From the NCBI GenBank assembly GCA_948566455.1, contig CAOYQO010000004.1:62001-126000 (forward strand): 64,000 nucleotides of DNA. Reading direction: 5' to 3'. Of this stretch, positions 1 to 8,625 are shown piece by piece. This stretch comes from an uncultured Phocaeicola sp. GTDB taxonomy: Bacteria > Bacteroidota > Bacteroidia > Bacteroidales > Bacteroidaceae. Under the pieces are notes generated by a model. That model was not told where the DNA came from. It was given only the letters and a program-made list of their open reading frames with translations, and searched no databases. Position 1 is the first letter of the stretch. Each line of letters begins with the position of its first letter. The position numbers and the translations under genes are program-made.

Positions 1-1
1 T

Positions 2-2809
2 AATCTTGTGTCGGCATTCTATGAACTGGAAAATGTAGATCGTACGGAATGGTTTTGTACTTCTGATCCTGTAGGGATGAAACTGGGATCGGGTGGGGGA
101 ACAACCTGGCTCTTGCGCGAATGGTATAGAAACCAACAAACAGAACACTCAACAGAGAAACGTATCCTGTTGCATGCCGGTGGACAAAGCCGCCGCCTGC
201 CGGGATATGCTCCCTCCGGAAAGATATTAACCCCAATACCGGTATTTCGCTGGGCACGCGGGCAGAAGCTGGGGCAAAACTTATTATCCTTGCAAGTTCC
301 ACTTTATGAGAAAATCATGGAGCGGGCACCGGAAAAGTTGCGTACACTGATTGCGAGTGGTGATGTCTATATTCGTGCCGAGAAACCTTTGCAGGATATA
401 CCGGATGCAGATGTGGTATGTTATGGACTCTGGGTAGATCCGGTATTAGCAACACATCATGGGGTGTTTGTTTCTGACCGCAAACAGCCGGAAGCGTTGG
501 ATTTTATGTTGCAGAAGCCTTCATTGCAAGAGTTGGAAAATCTTTCCAAGACTCATCTCTTTCTGATGGATATAGGTATCTGGTTGCTGAGCGATCGGGC
601 GGTGGAATTATTGATGAAACGTTCGCAGAAAGATGCTTCGTATTCTGATTTGAAGTACTATGATTTATATTCAGACTTCGGTTTGTCTCTGGGTAACCAC
701 CCGTGCATTATTGATGATGAGTTGAATAAACTGTCTGTGGCTATTTTGCCCTTACCGGGTGGTGAATTCTACCATTATGGAACGAGCCGTGAATTACTTT
801 CCTCAACTGTCACTTTACAGAATAAAGTGTACGATCAACGTCGGATTATGCACCGGAAAGTAAAACCCAATCCTGCAATCTTTGTGCAGAATGCAGAAAT
901 AGGGGTAATTCTTTCCTCTAATAATGATAACCTTTGGATTGAAAATAGCTTTGTTGGTGCATCGTGGAAGATTGGTTCCCGGCAAATTATTACAGGCGTA
1001 CCGAGAAATGACTGGACGTTGACACTGCCGGATGGAGTGTGTGTAGACATTGTGCCTCTTGCGGAGAAGCGTTGGGCGGTTCGTCCGTATGGCTTTGATG
1101 ATGTATCTAAAGGAGATGTCCGGGATGAAAAGACTTTGTTCCTGGGAATGTCTTTCATTGATTGGTTGGCGAAACGTGGATTGACTCCAGATGATGTAAC
1201 CGGAAGGAAAGACGACTTACAGGCTACCGGAATCTTTCCAGCAGTAGAAGATATAGAACAGATGGGCAAGGTACTTCGCTGGATGACTTCGGAACCGGAA
1301 TTGGCGGAAGGTAAGAAAATCTGGTTGGACAGTCAACGTCTCTCTGCCGATGAAATTTCAGCAAAAGCAGATTTACGCCAATTATATGCACAGCGCGAGA
1401 GTTTCCGGAAAAGCAATTGGGAATTGCTGGCACATAATTATGAGAAGAGTGTATTCTATCAATTGGATTTGGCTGATGTTGCCGGGAATTTCCACAATTT
1501 GGAGATAGATAAACCGGAAGTACTGCCGGCTGATGCGCCTCACATGCAGCGTATCCATAACCGGATGCTTCGGGCGCAGATAGACAAGCTGAATGGAAAA
1601 GACTTTCAGAATGATGAAAGAGAGGCTTTCGGGCTGCTGCGTGAAGGGCTCCTTTCTGATTTGTATGAGAAGAAAAGCCGTCCTCACCTTAATGTATATA
1701 GCGATCAGATTGTTTGGGGCCGTAGTCCTGTGCGTATTGATGTTGCGGGTGGCTGGACAGATACTCCGCCATATTCTCTTTTTGCGGGTGGAAATGTAGT
1801 GAATCTGGCCATTGAATTGAATGGGCAACCTCCTTTGCAAGTTTATGTGAAGCCTTGTAAAGAGTATCGCATTGTTTTGCGCTCTATTGATATGGGAGCG
1901 ATGGAAGTTGTGAATACTTTCGGGGAATTGCAGGATTACTGTAAGATTGGGTCTCCTTTCTCTATTCCGAAAGCGGCGCTGACGTTGGCAGGTTTTGGCC
2001 CGGCGTTTTCAGAAGTGGGTTATCCCTCGTTGGAGAAACAGTTACAGGCATTCGGTACAGGTATAGAGATTACTTTATTATCTGCTATTCCGGCAGGCTC
2101 AGGGCTGGGAACCAGTTCTATACTGGCTTCTACGGTTTTAGGTTCTTTGAGTGATTTCTGTGGTTTGATGTGGGATAAGAATGAAATATGCCGTCGTACG
2201 CTTGCTTTGGAACAGTTGTTGACAACGGGTGGTGGCTGGCAAGATCAGTATGGCGGAGTATTGCAAGGCATCAAACTGTTACAAACAGAAACCGGATTTG
2301 TACAGAATCCGTTGATACACTGGTTACCCGAACATCTCTTTACGCATCCTGATTATCGTGATTGCCACCTATTATATTATACGGGAATTACACGTACTGC
2401 TAAAGGTATCCTGGCAGAGATTGTGCGTTCCATGTTCCTTAATTCATCTGTCCATTTGGCAATATTGGAAGATATGAAGGCGCATGCGTTGGATATGGCG
2501 GAAGCCATTCAAAGGAACGACTTTGAAACATACGGTGCATTGATTGGCAAAACGTGGATGCAGAACAAAGCTCTGGATTGTGGTACTAATCCTCCGGCGG
2601 TAGAAGAAATTATCAATAAGATTAAGGACTATACACTGGGATATAAGTTGCCGGGTGCAGGTGGGGGAGGCTACTTGTATATGGTGGCAAAAGACCCGCA
2701 GGCAGCATTGCGAATCCGGGAGATACTGACACAGGATGTACCGAACCCTCGCGCACGATTTGTAGAAATGGCGTTGTCAGGAACAGGATTCCAGGTGTCT
2801 AGGTCGTAA
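2..2809 (+). CDS. fkp: Bifunctional fucokinase / fucose-1-phosphate guanylyltransferase, 5' end cut by window
   Basis: Makes GDP-L-fucose from free L-fucose in two steps (kinase, then guanylyltransferase), feeding fucosylation of capsule and glycoproteins. The N-terminal half carries the nucleotidyltransferase loop LHAGGQSRRLPGYAPSGK (about residues 55-72). The C-terminal half is a GHMP kinase with PVRIDVAGGWTDTPP (about 573), IPAGSGLGTSS (about 695) and LPGAGGGGYLYM (about 881). A GTG at base 8 opens the visible frame, but the codons before it read N-L and continue the match to B. fragilis Fkp (NLV-SF-ELE). The real start therefore lies about a dozen codons left of the window. The gene is convergent with rlmH. 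Identification is by strong recall of the B. fragilis protein. Confidence 0.96.
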   Translation, partial: NLVSAFYELENVDRTEWFCTSDPVGMKLGSGGGTTWLLREWYRNQQTEHSTEKRILLHAGGQSRRLPGYAPSGKILTPIPVFRWARGQKLGQNLLSLQVPLYEKIMERAPEKLRTLIASGDVYIRAEKPLQDIPDADVVCYGLWVDPVLATHHGVFVSDRKQPEALDFMLQKPSLQELENLSKTHLFLMDIGIWLLSDRAVELLMKRSQKDASYSDLKYYDLYSDFGLSLGNHPCIIDDELNKLSVAILPLPGGEFYHYGTSRELLSSTVTLQNKVYDQRRIMHRKVKPNPAIFVQNAEIGVILSSNNDNLWIENSFVGASWKIGSRQIITGVPRNDWTLTLPDGVCVDIVPLAEKRWAVRPYGFDDVSKGDVRDEKTLFLGMSFIDWLAKRGLTPDDVTGRKDDLQATGIFPAVEDIEQMGKVLRWMTSEPELAEGKKIWLDSQRLSADEISAKADLRQLYAQRESFRKSNWELLAHNYEKSVFYQLDLADVAGNFHNLEIDKPEVLPADAPHMQRIHNRMLRAQIDKLNGKDFQNDEREAFGLLREGLLSDLYEKKSRPHLNVYSDQIVWGRSPVRIDVAGGWTDTPPYSLFAGGNVVNLAIELNGQPPLQVYVKPCKEYRIVLRSIDMGAMEVVNTFGELQDYCKIGSPFSIPKAALTLAGFGPAFSEVGYPSLEKQLQAFGTGIEITLLSAIPAGSGLGTSSILASTVLGSLSDFCGLMWDKNEICRRTLALEQLLTTGGGWQDQYGGVLQGIKLLQTETGFVQNPLIHWLPEHLFTHPDYRDCHLLYYTGITRTAKGILAEIVRSMFLNSSVHLAILEDMKAHALDMAEAIQRNDFETYGALIGKTWMQNKALDCGTNPPAVEEIINKIKDYTLGYKLPGAGGGGYLYMVAKDPQAALRIREILTQDVPNPRARFVEMALSGTGFQVSRS

Positions 2810-2833
2810 TTGAAAAATGAAGAATGAAGAATT

Positions 2834-3307
2834 TTATTCGTGATGATAGGGGCCACCTGCAAGTATATTCATGGCACGATACAGTTGTTCCACAAAAATA
2901 AGCCTCACCATCTGATGTGAAAAGGTCATTTTAGAGAGAGACATTTTCTCATGTGCCGCCTGATATACTTTTTGTGAGAAACCATACGGTCCGCCGATGA
3001 CAAATACCAGCCGTTTATTTACGGTGTTCATCTTGCGCTTCATATAGTCTGCAAACTCTATGGAGCGCATTTCTTTTCCCCCTTCATCCAGCAATACAAT
3101 CACATCACCCGGCTGGAATGCCTTACATATCAATTCCCCTTCTTTTTCTTTCTGCACTTCCATGGAAAGGCTCTTGGTATTCTTCAATTCCGGGATGACT
3201 TCCATATCGAAAGACAAGTAACGTTTGGTACGCTGCACATAGTCATTGATGGCAGTTATAAAGTGTTGTTCTACGGTTCTTCCTACGACGAGCAAAGTTG
3301 TTTTCAT
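2834..3307 (-). CDS. rlmH: 23S rRNA (pseudouridine1915-N3)-methyltransferase RlmH
   Basis: SPOUT-class methyltransferase that methylates pseudouridine 1915 in helix 69 of 23S rRNA on assembled ribosomes. The product is 157 residues, the usual length. It ends in the family signature, with the SAM-binding knot VIGGPYGFS followed by MTFSHQMVRLIFVEQLYRA. The frame stays open nine codons upstream, but the family starts at MKTTLLVVG, so ATG at 3307 is chosen. It is a monocistronic minus-strand gene facing fkp, and divergent from the DUF4783-nadC pair. Confidence 0.95.
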   Translation of the reverse strand: MKTTLLVVGRTVEQHFITAINDYVQRTKRYLSFDMEVIPELKNTKSLSMEVQKEKEGELICKAFQPGDVIVLLDEGGKEMRSIEFADYMKRKMNTVNKRLVFVIGGPYGFSQKVYQAAHEKMSLSKMTFSHQMVRLIFVEQLYRAMNILAGGPYHHE

Positions 3308-3349
3308 GTTGCTTACATTCTGATTCGTGCACAAATTTAGCGCTTTTTT

Positions 3350-3379
3350 ATTGTATTTTACAATAAATGCTTACCTTTG
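3350..3379 (+). promoter_or_regulatory. Promoter of DUF4783-nadC with overlapping palindrome
   Basis: TACCTTTG at 3372-3379 fits the Bacteroides -7 consensus TAnnTTTG. ATTG at 3350-3353 is a plausible -33 element at 18 bp. The perfect palindrome ATTGTA-TTT-TACAAT (3350-3364) covers the -33 region and could be an operator. No regulator is known from the sequence. Confidence 0.45.
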
Positions 3380-3401
3380 CGTATCATTAATACTTGTGAT
3401 T

Positions 3402-3794
3402 ATGAAAAAACGAGTAGTTTTATTGTTGACCAGCCTCTTCTTATGGGTATCCTCGATCTTTGCTCAGGATGTGCCTGTGGGGGTGGTTACGGCCTTCAAG
3501 AAGGGAAACTCTCAGGAACTGAACAGGTATCTGGGCGATAAGGTGGATCTGATTATCCATAATCGTACTACCCATGCTGACAAGCGAACGACAGAAGGAG
3601 CAATGGCTGATTTTTTTGCCGAGAATAAAGTCGGCAGTTTCAATGTGAATCACGAAGGGAAACGGGATGAATCAAGTTTCATCATTGGCACTTTGGGAAC
3701 CGCAAATGGAAACTTTCGGGTGAATTGTTTCTTCAGAAAAGTACAAAACAAATATGTTATACATCAAATAAGAATAGATAAAACGAATGAATAA
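3402..3794 (+). CDS. DUF4783 family exported protein
   Basis: Function unknown. The 130-residue product has a signal peptide (MKKRVVLLLTSLFLWVSSIFA, cleavage near AQD) and a small compact domain resembling the NTF2-like DUF4783 family. It is predicted periplasmic. The open frame extends upstream to 3327, but ATG at 3402 follows the promoter and gives the signal peptide directly. Its last 8 bases overlap the start of nadC (ATGAATAA), so the two are translationally coupled. I recall DUF4783 genes beside nadC and rlmH in many Bacteroidetes; any functional link to NAD synthesis is inference. Confidence 0.75.
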   Translation: MKKRVVLLLTSLFLWVSSIFAQDVPVGVVTAFKKGNSQELNRYLGDKVDLIIHNRTTHADKRTTEGAMADFFAENKVGSFNVNHEGKRDESSFIIGTLGTANGNFRVNCFFRKVQNKYVIHQIRIDKTNE

Positions 3795-4635
3795 GGAAGA
3801 AGAACTGATTGACAGGCTGATAGATCTCGCCTTTGCAGAAGATATAGGTGACGGAGACCATACAACCCTTTCGTGCATCCCCGCTACGGCGATGGGTAAA
3901 TCCAAGCTTTTGATTAAAGAGCCGGGCATTCTGGCTGGTATCGAAGTTGCCAAAGAAGTGTTCCGTCGTTTCGACCCTACTATGAAGGTAGAAGTCTTCA
4001 TCAATGACGGGGCAGAAGTGAAACCGGGTGATATAGCAATGATAGTGGAAGGTAAGGTGCAATCTTTGTTGCAGACAGAACGCCTGATGCTGAACATTAT
4101 GCAACGCATGAGTGGCATTGCTACCATGACGCATAAATATGCCGAGAAACTGAAAGGTACGAATACGCGTGTGCTCGATACCCGTAAGACTACTCCCGGT
4201 ATGCGTATTCTTGAGAAAATGGCTGTGAAGATTGGCGGTGGTGTAAATCATCGTATCGGACTGTTCGACATGATTTTGCTGAAAGACAATCATGTGGATT
4301 TTGCCGGAGGCATCGACAAGGCTATCAATCGTGCTAAAGAATATTGCAAGGAAAAAGGTAAAGACCTCAAGATAGAGATTGAAGTACGTAACTTCGATGA
4401 GTTGCAACAAGTGCTTGATCTTGGTGGCATAGACCGTATCATGTTTGATAACTTCACACCCGAAATGACAAAGAAGGCTGTGGATATGGTAGCAGGTCGT
4501 TATGAAACCGAATCTTCAGGCGGCATTACGTTCGATACACTGCGCGACTATGCCGAATGTGGCGTAGACTTTATCTCTGTAGGCGCTCTGACACATTCTG
4601 TAAAAGGACTGGATATGAGTTTTAAAGCATGTTGA
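3787..4635 (+). CDS. nadC: Nicotinate-nucleotide pyrophosphorylase (carboxylating), quinolinate phosphoribosyltransferase
   Basis: Converts quinolinate and PRPP to nicotinate mononucleotide, CO2 and pyrophosphate in de novo NAD synthesis. The 282 residues are the usual length. Family motifs visible are ERLMLNIMQRMSGIAT, LDTRKTTPGMR and the phosphate-binding KIGGGVNHRIGLFDMILLKDNH region, followed by barrel strands EIEVRN, IMFDNF and FISVGALTHS. It overlaps the upstream DUF4783 gene by 8 bases and is followed by a hairpin terminator. nadA and nadB are not nearby. Confidence 0.95.
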   Translation: MNKEEELIDRLIDLAFAEDIGDGDHTTLSCIPATAMGKSKLLIKEPGILAGIEVAKEVFRRFDPTMKVEVFINDGAEVKPGDIAMIVEGKVQSLLQTERLMLNIMQRMSGIATMTHKYAEKLKGTNTRVLDTRKTTPGMRILEKMAVKIGGGVNHRIGLFDMILLKDNHVDFAGGIDKAINRAKEYCKEKGKDLKIEIEVRNFDELQQVLDLGGIDRIMFDNFTPEMTKKAVDMVAGRYETESSGGITFDTLRDYAECGVDFISVGALTHSVKGLDMSFKAC

Positions 4636-4670
4636 CAAGGGCGGAAGGCCGTATTAGGGAATAAAAGGGA

Positions 4671-4720
4671 AGCCTCTCATAAGTTTGCCATCATATTGCA
4701 ATCTTTATGAGAGGCTTTTT
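4671..4720 (+). terminator. Terminator after nadC
   Basis: AGCCTCTCATAA (4671-4682) pairs perfectly with TTATGAGAGGCT (4705-4716), followed by a T run. Confidence 0.75.
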
Positions 4721-4753
4721 ATTAATAATCAGTATATTACGGAGTACTGAGAA

Positions 4754-4841
4754 ACAGATGGTCTGTTAGGGGTGAACGCATGGTTTGTTGAGGTCAAACA
4801 GATGATGCGTTTCAAGTGAATAGATGATGCATTCGGAAGAT
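4754..4841 (+). repeat. 22-bp degenerate tandem array, 4 units
   Basis: Units begin at 4754, 4776, 4798 and 4820, exactly 22 bp apart. They start ACAGATGGT, ACGCATGGT, ACAGATGAT and ATAGATGAT and share a G/T-rich second half. The last unit ends at 4841, directly before the ATG of the next gene. The units are contiguous, with no spacers. Confidence 0.75.
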
Positions 4842-5552
4842 ATGGAAAAGATAGATTGGAAAAGAGTAAAAACGATAGTCAAAGGATGGAAGCTGGGAGA
4901 CTACGTACGACAAATATCCATTGTCGTGATTGGTGTGCTGATTACCTTCATGGGCAGTGATTTGGTAACCCGAAATTCGGAGAAGAAGGATATCCGGGCT
5001 ACCATGTTGCTGATTAAGGAAGAACTGAAAAGTAACCGGGAGAAATATGAAGATATCGTGGCTGAGTTTCAGGAAGACGAACGTCTTTCTGCCTTATTGG
5101 CAGAGCACGACTTGAAGATTCGTATCATACCTGAAGATTCGTTGAGGCAGTTTGCCCTTCTAATGGGGCATATACGTAGTTTCACTTATACCCAGAATGC
5201 ACTGGATATACTTAAAAGTTCCATGTTGATGCAGAAAATTTCGGATAAAGAATTGCTGTTGCAGTTGACTGAGATTTATGAAGTATTGGATGGGTTTAAG
5301 GCGACTATGAACGGCTATTATGATATGAAAGACCAGGTTATGACACCTTTCAATCTTACACTGACCGATGAACAGATGCATTGTTTGTATGAGGGGGGAT
5401 ATGAGGCATGGGACATCTACCTTTCGAATATATCGGTGCGAAACTTTGTTAGGGTTGCTCATAGATATTTTACTCCCGACTATATAGAGCGTGTAGGGAA
5501 AAGAATTGATAGGGCAATACAGGCTATTGAAGAAAAATATCATTTAGAATAA
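4842..5552 (+). CDS. Hypothetical one-helix membrane protein, paralogue 1
   Basis: Function not recognised. The 236-residue product has a short N-terminal amphipathic stretch, one membrane helix (about residues 22-41, ISIVVIGVLITFMGSDLV), then a mainly helical soluble domain rich in E, K and L. The frame is open from 4824, but that ATG lies inside the repeat array. ATG at 4842 aligns residue for residue with the next gene (W at position 6, GW/SW-LGDY-RQ-SIV shared), so it is chosen. The architecture (N-terminal helix plus helical domain with conserved N-xALDxLKxSxLM) recalls DUF6090-type Bacteroidetes proteins, but I cannot assign the family. Confidence 0.7.
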   Translation: MEKIDWKRVKTIVKGWKLGDYVRQISIVVIGVLITFMGSDLVTRNSEKKDIRATMLLIKEELKSNREKYEDIVAEFQEDERLSALLAEHDLKIRIIPEDSLRQFALLMGHIRSFTYTQNALDILKSSMLMQKISDKELLLQLTEIYEVLDGFKATMNGYYDMKDQVMTPFNLTLTDEQMHCLYEGGYEAWDIYLSNISVRNFVRVAHRYFTPDYIERVGKRIDRAIQAIEEKYHLE

Positions 5553-5560
5553 TCAGAGTT

Positions 5561-6265
5561 ATGGGACAGAACGGTTGGGATAAGATAAAGAACGTGCTCA
5601 AAAGCTGGGAACTGGGGGACTATTTCCGTCAGTTCAGCATTGTGGCGGCAGGTATCATTGTTACTTTCTGGGGAAGTGACAAGATAGCGGAGCACAGTAA
5701 GCAGAAAGAAGTGCGAGCGACGATGCAATTGGTAGCGGAAGAACTGGAGTACAATAAGGAGGAATTGCGTAAAATAAAGCGGTTGCTGGATATTGATGTA
5801 CACATGAGCACTGTGTTGTCGAACCACAATATGGATGTATCTAAGATACCTGGAGATACTTTATGGAAGTATGGCAAGCTTTTTAATAATTTTGATGAGT
5901 TCTCTTATAGAACCGATGCATTGGACGTGTTGAAAGGTTCTTCATTAATGCAGTATATCCCTGAGAAACGTATGTTGCAGGATGTGATGCAGGCCTATTT
6001 TGAGTTGGGAAGGAAAAAGAAAGATGTGGGTGATTATTATAAGATAAAGACCGATGTGCTGATGGGGCTTGCCTTGTCTGCGGGAAGAAAGAATATCTTG
6101 AGTGATGACCGCACTTTTAAGGATGAAGTCTCCTATCTTTTGGAACATGATAATTTTATTAACTTCGTCGTTATGGTTCCCGGTATCTTAGATTGGAGTG
6201 AGTTTGATGCACTGGATGAAATGCTTGACAAGCAGATACAGACTTTGAAAGCAAAATATAAATAA
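5561..6265 (+). CDS. Hypothetical one-helix membrane protein, paralogue 2
   Basis: Function not recognised. The 234-residue product is collinear with the preceding gene: WDKIKNVLKSWELGDYFRQF, then one membrane helix (SIVAAGIIVTFWGSDKIA), then a helical domain with R-TDALDVLKGSSLMQYI matching TQNALDILKSSMLMQKI of its neighbour. The two genes are 8 bp apart and probably one transcript from a tandem duplication. No enzyme motif is visible. They may form a heteromer in the inner membrane, which is inference from pairing only. Confidence 0.7.
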   Translation: MGQNGWDKIKNVLKSWELGDYFRQFSIVAAGIIVTFWGSDKIAEHSKQKEVRATMQLVAEELEYNKEELRKIKRLLDIDVHMSTVLSNHNMDVSKIPGDTLWKYGKLFNNFDEFSYRTDALDVLKGSSLMQYIPEKRMLQDVMQAYFELGRKKKDVGDYYKIKTDVLMGLALSAGRKNILSDDRTFKDEVSYLLEHDNFINFVVMVPGILDWSEFDALDEMLDKQIQTLKAKYK

Positions 6266-6373
6266 TCTCCGTTCTTTAACTTCTTTTTAGATATTACATT
6301 GCAGCATTCTACGGAAAGCTGCGTCTAACTAACAAACGACGCGAAGAGGCGTCCGTAAAAAATAGCACTGACA

Positions 6374-6925
6374 TTGGAAAATGAAATAGAACTGATAGAG
6401 GGCTGTCGGGCAGGAAAGGATTCCGCACGTAAGGAGCTGTATACCCTTTATTCCAAGCAGATGCTTGCGGTATGCTACCGCTATACGGGCGATGAAGATG
6501 CCGCTCATGACGTATTGCACGATGGGTTCATCAAGATCTTTACCCATTTCACTTTCCGGGGCGAATGTGCGTTGGCAACGTGGGTAACAAGAGTAATGGT
6601 GACACAGGCAATAGATTATCTGCGAAAGCAGAAGCGTATCACCCAACTGGTGGTAAACGAAGAACAATTGCCTGACATACCCGACGAAGCAAGTATAGCA
6701 GATAGCGGTAGCCGCCTCTCTGAACAGCAGTTGATGGCATTTGTGGCAGAATTACCTGATGGATGCCGAACCGTTTTCAACTTGTATGTGTTTGAAGAGA
6801 AATCACACAAGGAAATAGCGGAAATGCTTGGGATTAAGGTACATTCATCCACTTCGCAACTGCATCGCGCCAAAAATTTGTTAGCAAAAAGAATTAAAGA
6901 ATATACAGAGTATGAAAGGAAATGA
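6374..6925 (+). CDS. ECF-type RNA polymerase sigma factor
   Basis: Extracytoplasmic-function sigma-70 protein of 183 residues. Region 2 contains LYSKQMLAVCYRYTGDEDAAHDVLHDGFIKIF and the DNA-melting stretch WVTRVMVTQAIDYLRKQ. Region 4 has LPDGCRTVFNLYVFEEKSHKEIAEMLGI with SSTSQLHRAKNLLAKRI. Family alignment places the start at residue MENEI, which is encoded by TTG at 6374; a stop at 6356 and no ATG nearby exclude longer starts. It overlaps the next gene by 14 bases, typical of a sigma/anti-sigma pair. Residue positions agree with Bacteroides sigma factors of this class. Confidence 0.9.
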   Translation: MENEIELIEGCRAGKDSARKELYTLYSKQMLAVCYRYTGDEDAAHDVLHDGFIKIFTHFTFRGECALATWVTRVMVTQAIDYLRKQKRITQLVVNEEQLPDIPDEASIADSGSRLSEQQLMAFVAELPDGCRTVFNLYVFEEKSHKEIAEMLGIKVHSSTSQLHRAKNLLAKRIKEYTEYERK

Positions 6926-8048
6926 TGAAATAACCGGTTTGTTCCGCAGTCGTCTCTCTGGTGCAGAGATGACGGTGCGGGATGGCTTTTGGGAGGAGCT
7001 GAAAGGCGACCTGTCAAAAGTTGAAACCGATGCAACCAATACTTCTGCAGCTGTTGCTTTCGGACAGAAGCAGAAACGTTCCGTCCTTACTCCACGCTTC
7101 TACCGGGTGGCTGCGGCTGCTTCTGTAGTATTAGTGCTTGGAGCTGCTTCCGCTGCATTCTGGTATTTCTCTCCGAAAGATGAGATTCAGGAAGCATTCA
7201 CCAAGGTAGCTACGCTGACACCGGAAGGTAAACTGAACGGAGATGTGGTACAGGAAAAATTCCCCTCTATTCATGAGACTAAACCTACAGCGCAGACTCC
7301 GGGGCATAAACATCCGGCACCAACATCATCCGGTACCATACTTGCTGCGAATGGTGATGATGAAGAAACTGTATCTGTTACTGTCTCCATTACAATTTCC
7401 CAACGCGTATATGGCAATCACCACCAAGGTAATGGAATGTATGGTCAAACAACTTCATCAAGGAATGAAAATAATCATCGTGCCACAACTACTGATCCTA
7501 CTGCTACAAATTCCAATACAGAATTTGGCTCAGATTCCGATAAAGCACTCCCCGTTACCAATGCGGGTGGTTCTGCTAAAAAATGGGCTTTCAAAGCAGG
7601 CATAGGTACATCGTTGCCAAAGGGAGATTTCGGAATGCCGTTCACCGCAGGAGTTTCTGCCGAACGTCGTTTGAGCAAACATTTTTCTCTGGAGGCAGGT
7701 TTGCAATACAACCGTCTTGATGGAGATCATACGATACATACACTGGCTGTTCCGGTGAAACTGAATGCAATACTGGCAAGCAACTCTAAAGTAGACTTTT
7801 ACGCTACATTGGGTGGTGCTGCCGAGAAATGCGTAGCCGGAGCCGGGGACAATGGTTTTGAAGCAGAGCCCATACAACTTTCCGTTGCGGCAGGTCTGGG
7901 AGTTCGTTATAAGTTGAACGACCGGATTGCTCTGTTTGCAGAGCCTACGGTATCTCATCATTTTGATACGGATTCGCAAACAAAAACGCTGCGAACGGAA
8001 CGTCCGACGAACCTTAATCTACTTTGCGGTGTTCGTATGACATATTAA
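6912..8048 (+). CDS. Membrane-anchored beta-barrel protein, possible anti-sigma factor fusion
   Basis: A 378-residue protein in two parts. The first ~85 residues are cytoplasmic (DGFWEELKGDLSKVE motif), followed by one membrane helix (about 60-80, RVAAAASVVLVLGAASAAFWY), as in anti-sigma factors. After a Thr/Asn/His-rich linker (about 115-215), residues 225-378 alternate like a PorT/OmpA-type outer-membrane barrel (KAGIGTSLPKGDF, FSLEAGLQYNRL, LSVAAGLGVRYKL, FAEPTVSHHF). Overlap with the sigma gene suggests it controls that sigma factor. A single chain with an inner-membrane helix and a barrel-like domain is odd; the barrel could be periplasmic or span to the outer membrane. Confidence 0.7.
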   Translation: MKGNDEITGLFRSRLSGAEMTVRDGFWEELKGDLSKVETDATNTSAAVAFGQKQKRSVLTPRFYRVAAAASVVLVLGAASAAFWYFSPKDEIQEAFTKVATLTPEGKLNGDVVQEKFPSIHETKPTAQTPGHKHPAPTSSGTILAANGDDEETVSVTVSITISQRVYGNHHQGNGMYGQTTSSRNENNHRATTTDPTATNSNTEFGSDSDKALPVTNAGGSAKKWAFKAGIGTSLPKGDFGMPFTAGVSAERRLSKHFSLEAGLQYNRLDGDHTIHTLAVPVKLNAILASNSKVDFYATLGGAAEKCVAGAGDNGFEAEPIQLSVAAGLGVRYKLNDRIALFAEPTVSHHFDTDSQTKTLRTERPTNLNLLCGVRMTY

Positions 8049-8066
8049 CCTTAATACAATGCAACA

Positions 8067-8609
8067 ATGAAAGCAATTTCTAATATACGTGCCTTAATGG
8101 CCATTTTGATATTCTTCTTTTCTCTTTCTTTTGTGTCATGCACGGAAGAGACGTTGGACTACAATAATCCTGACGTGGATTTATTCGTCAAGCAACTGAA
8201 GGCCGGAAAATATTCTGTTGAAAGTCCGGAAGGGCTGAACACTATCCCTCGGTTTACTGTTGATGACATAGGAGACTTGTTGAAGTATGCCGAAGATTTG
8301 ACGGTAATTCCTTCTTTTCCGCTGGCTCCGGTTTCTTATTCCGCAGGTGGTAAGCTTCGTTTAGGCGAATGCATCTTGTGGACAGTAGAAACAATCCGTC
8401 TGGGGCAGAATGCTTCGATGGGGTGCAAGATGGTACATGTGGATGCAGAAAATTATGAAGGCATTTACTTCTTGTCGGATGATGAAGTTCTGGATGCTTC
8501 CGCCCGTTATCGCCGTTGGTGGGAAAATCGTAAATACCCCCGTACGATGTGGACCATAGACCCCTGTTATGATGAACCGCTTTGTGGAAGCGGATATATG
8601 TGGTGGTAA
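8067..8609 (+). CDS. DUF4943-like lipoprotein
   Basis: Function unknown. The 180-residue product has a lipoprotein signal ending FSLSFVSC-TEE, so Cys is the likely lipidation site after the signal. The mature part has NPDVDLFVKQLKAG, IPRFTVDDIGDLLKYAEDLTVIPSFPLAPVS and GKLRLGECILWTVETIRLG, which I recall as the Bacteroides DUF4943 family. The C terminus is aromatic and Cys/Gly-rich (DPCYDEPLCGSGYMWW). It lies 18 bp after the barrel gene in the sigma operon, so it may belong to the regulon or sense a surface signal. Confidence 0.65.
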   Translation: MKAISNIRALMAILIFFFSLSFVSCTEETLDYNNPDVDLFVKQLKAGKYSVESPEGLNTIPRFTVDDIGDLLKYAEDLTVIPSFPLAPVSYSAGGKLRLGECILWTVETIRLGQNASMGCKMVHVDAENYEGIYFLSDDEVLDASARYRRWWENRKYPRTMWTIDPCYDEPLCGSGYMWW

Positions 8610-8625
8610 GAAAATAAATAAATAA

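Noticed and set aside
4824..4841. Upstream start of the first one-helix protein
   Set aside because: It lies within a 22-bp repeat unit, and alignment with the paralogue begins at 4842.
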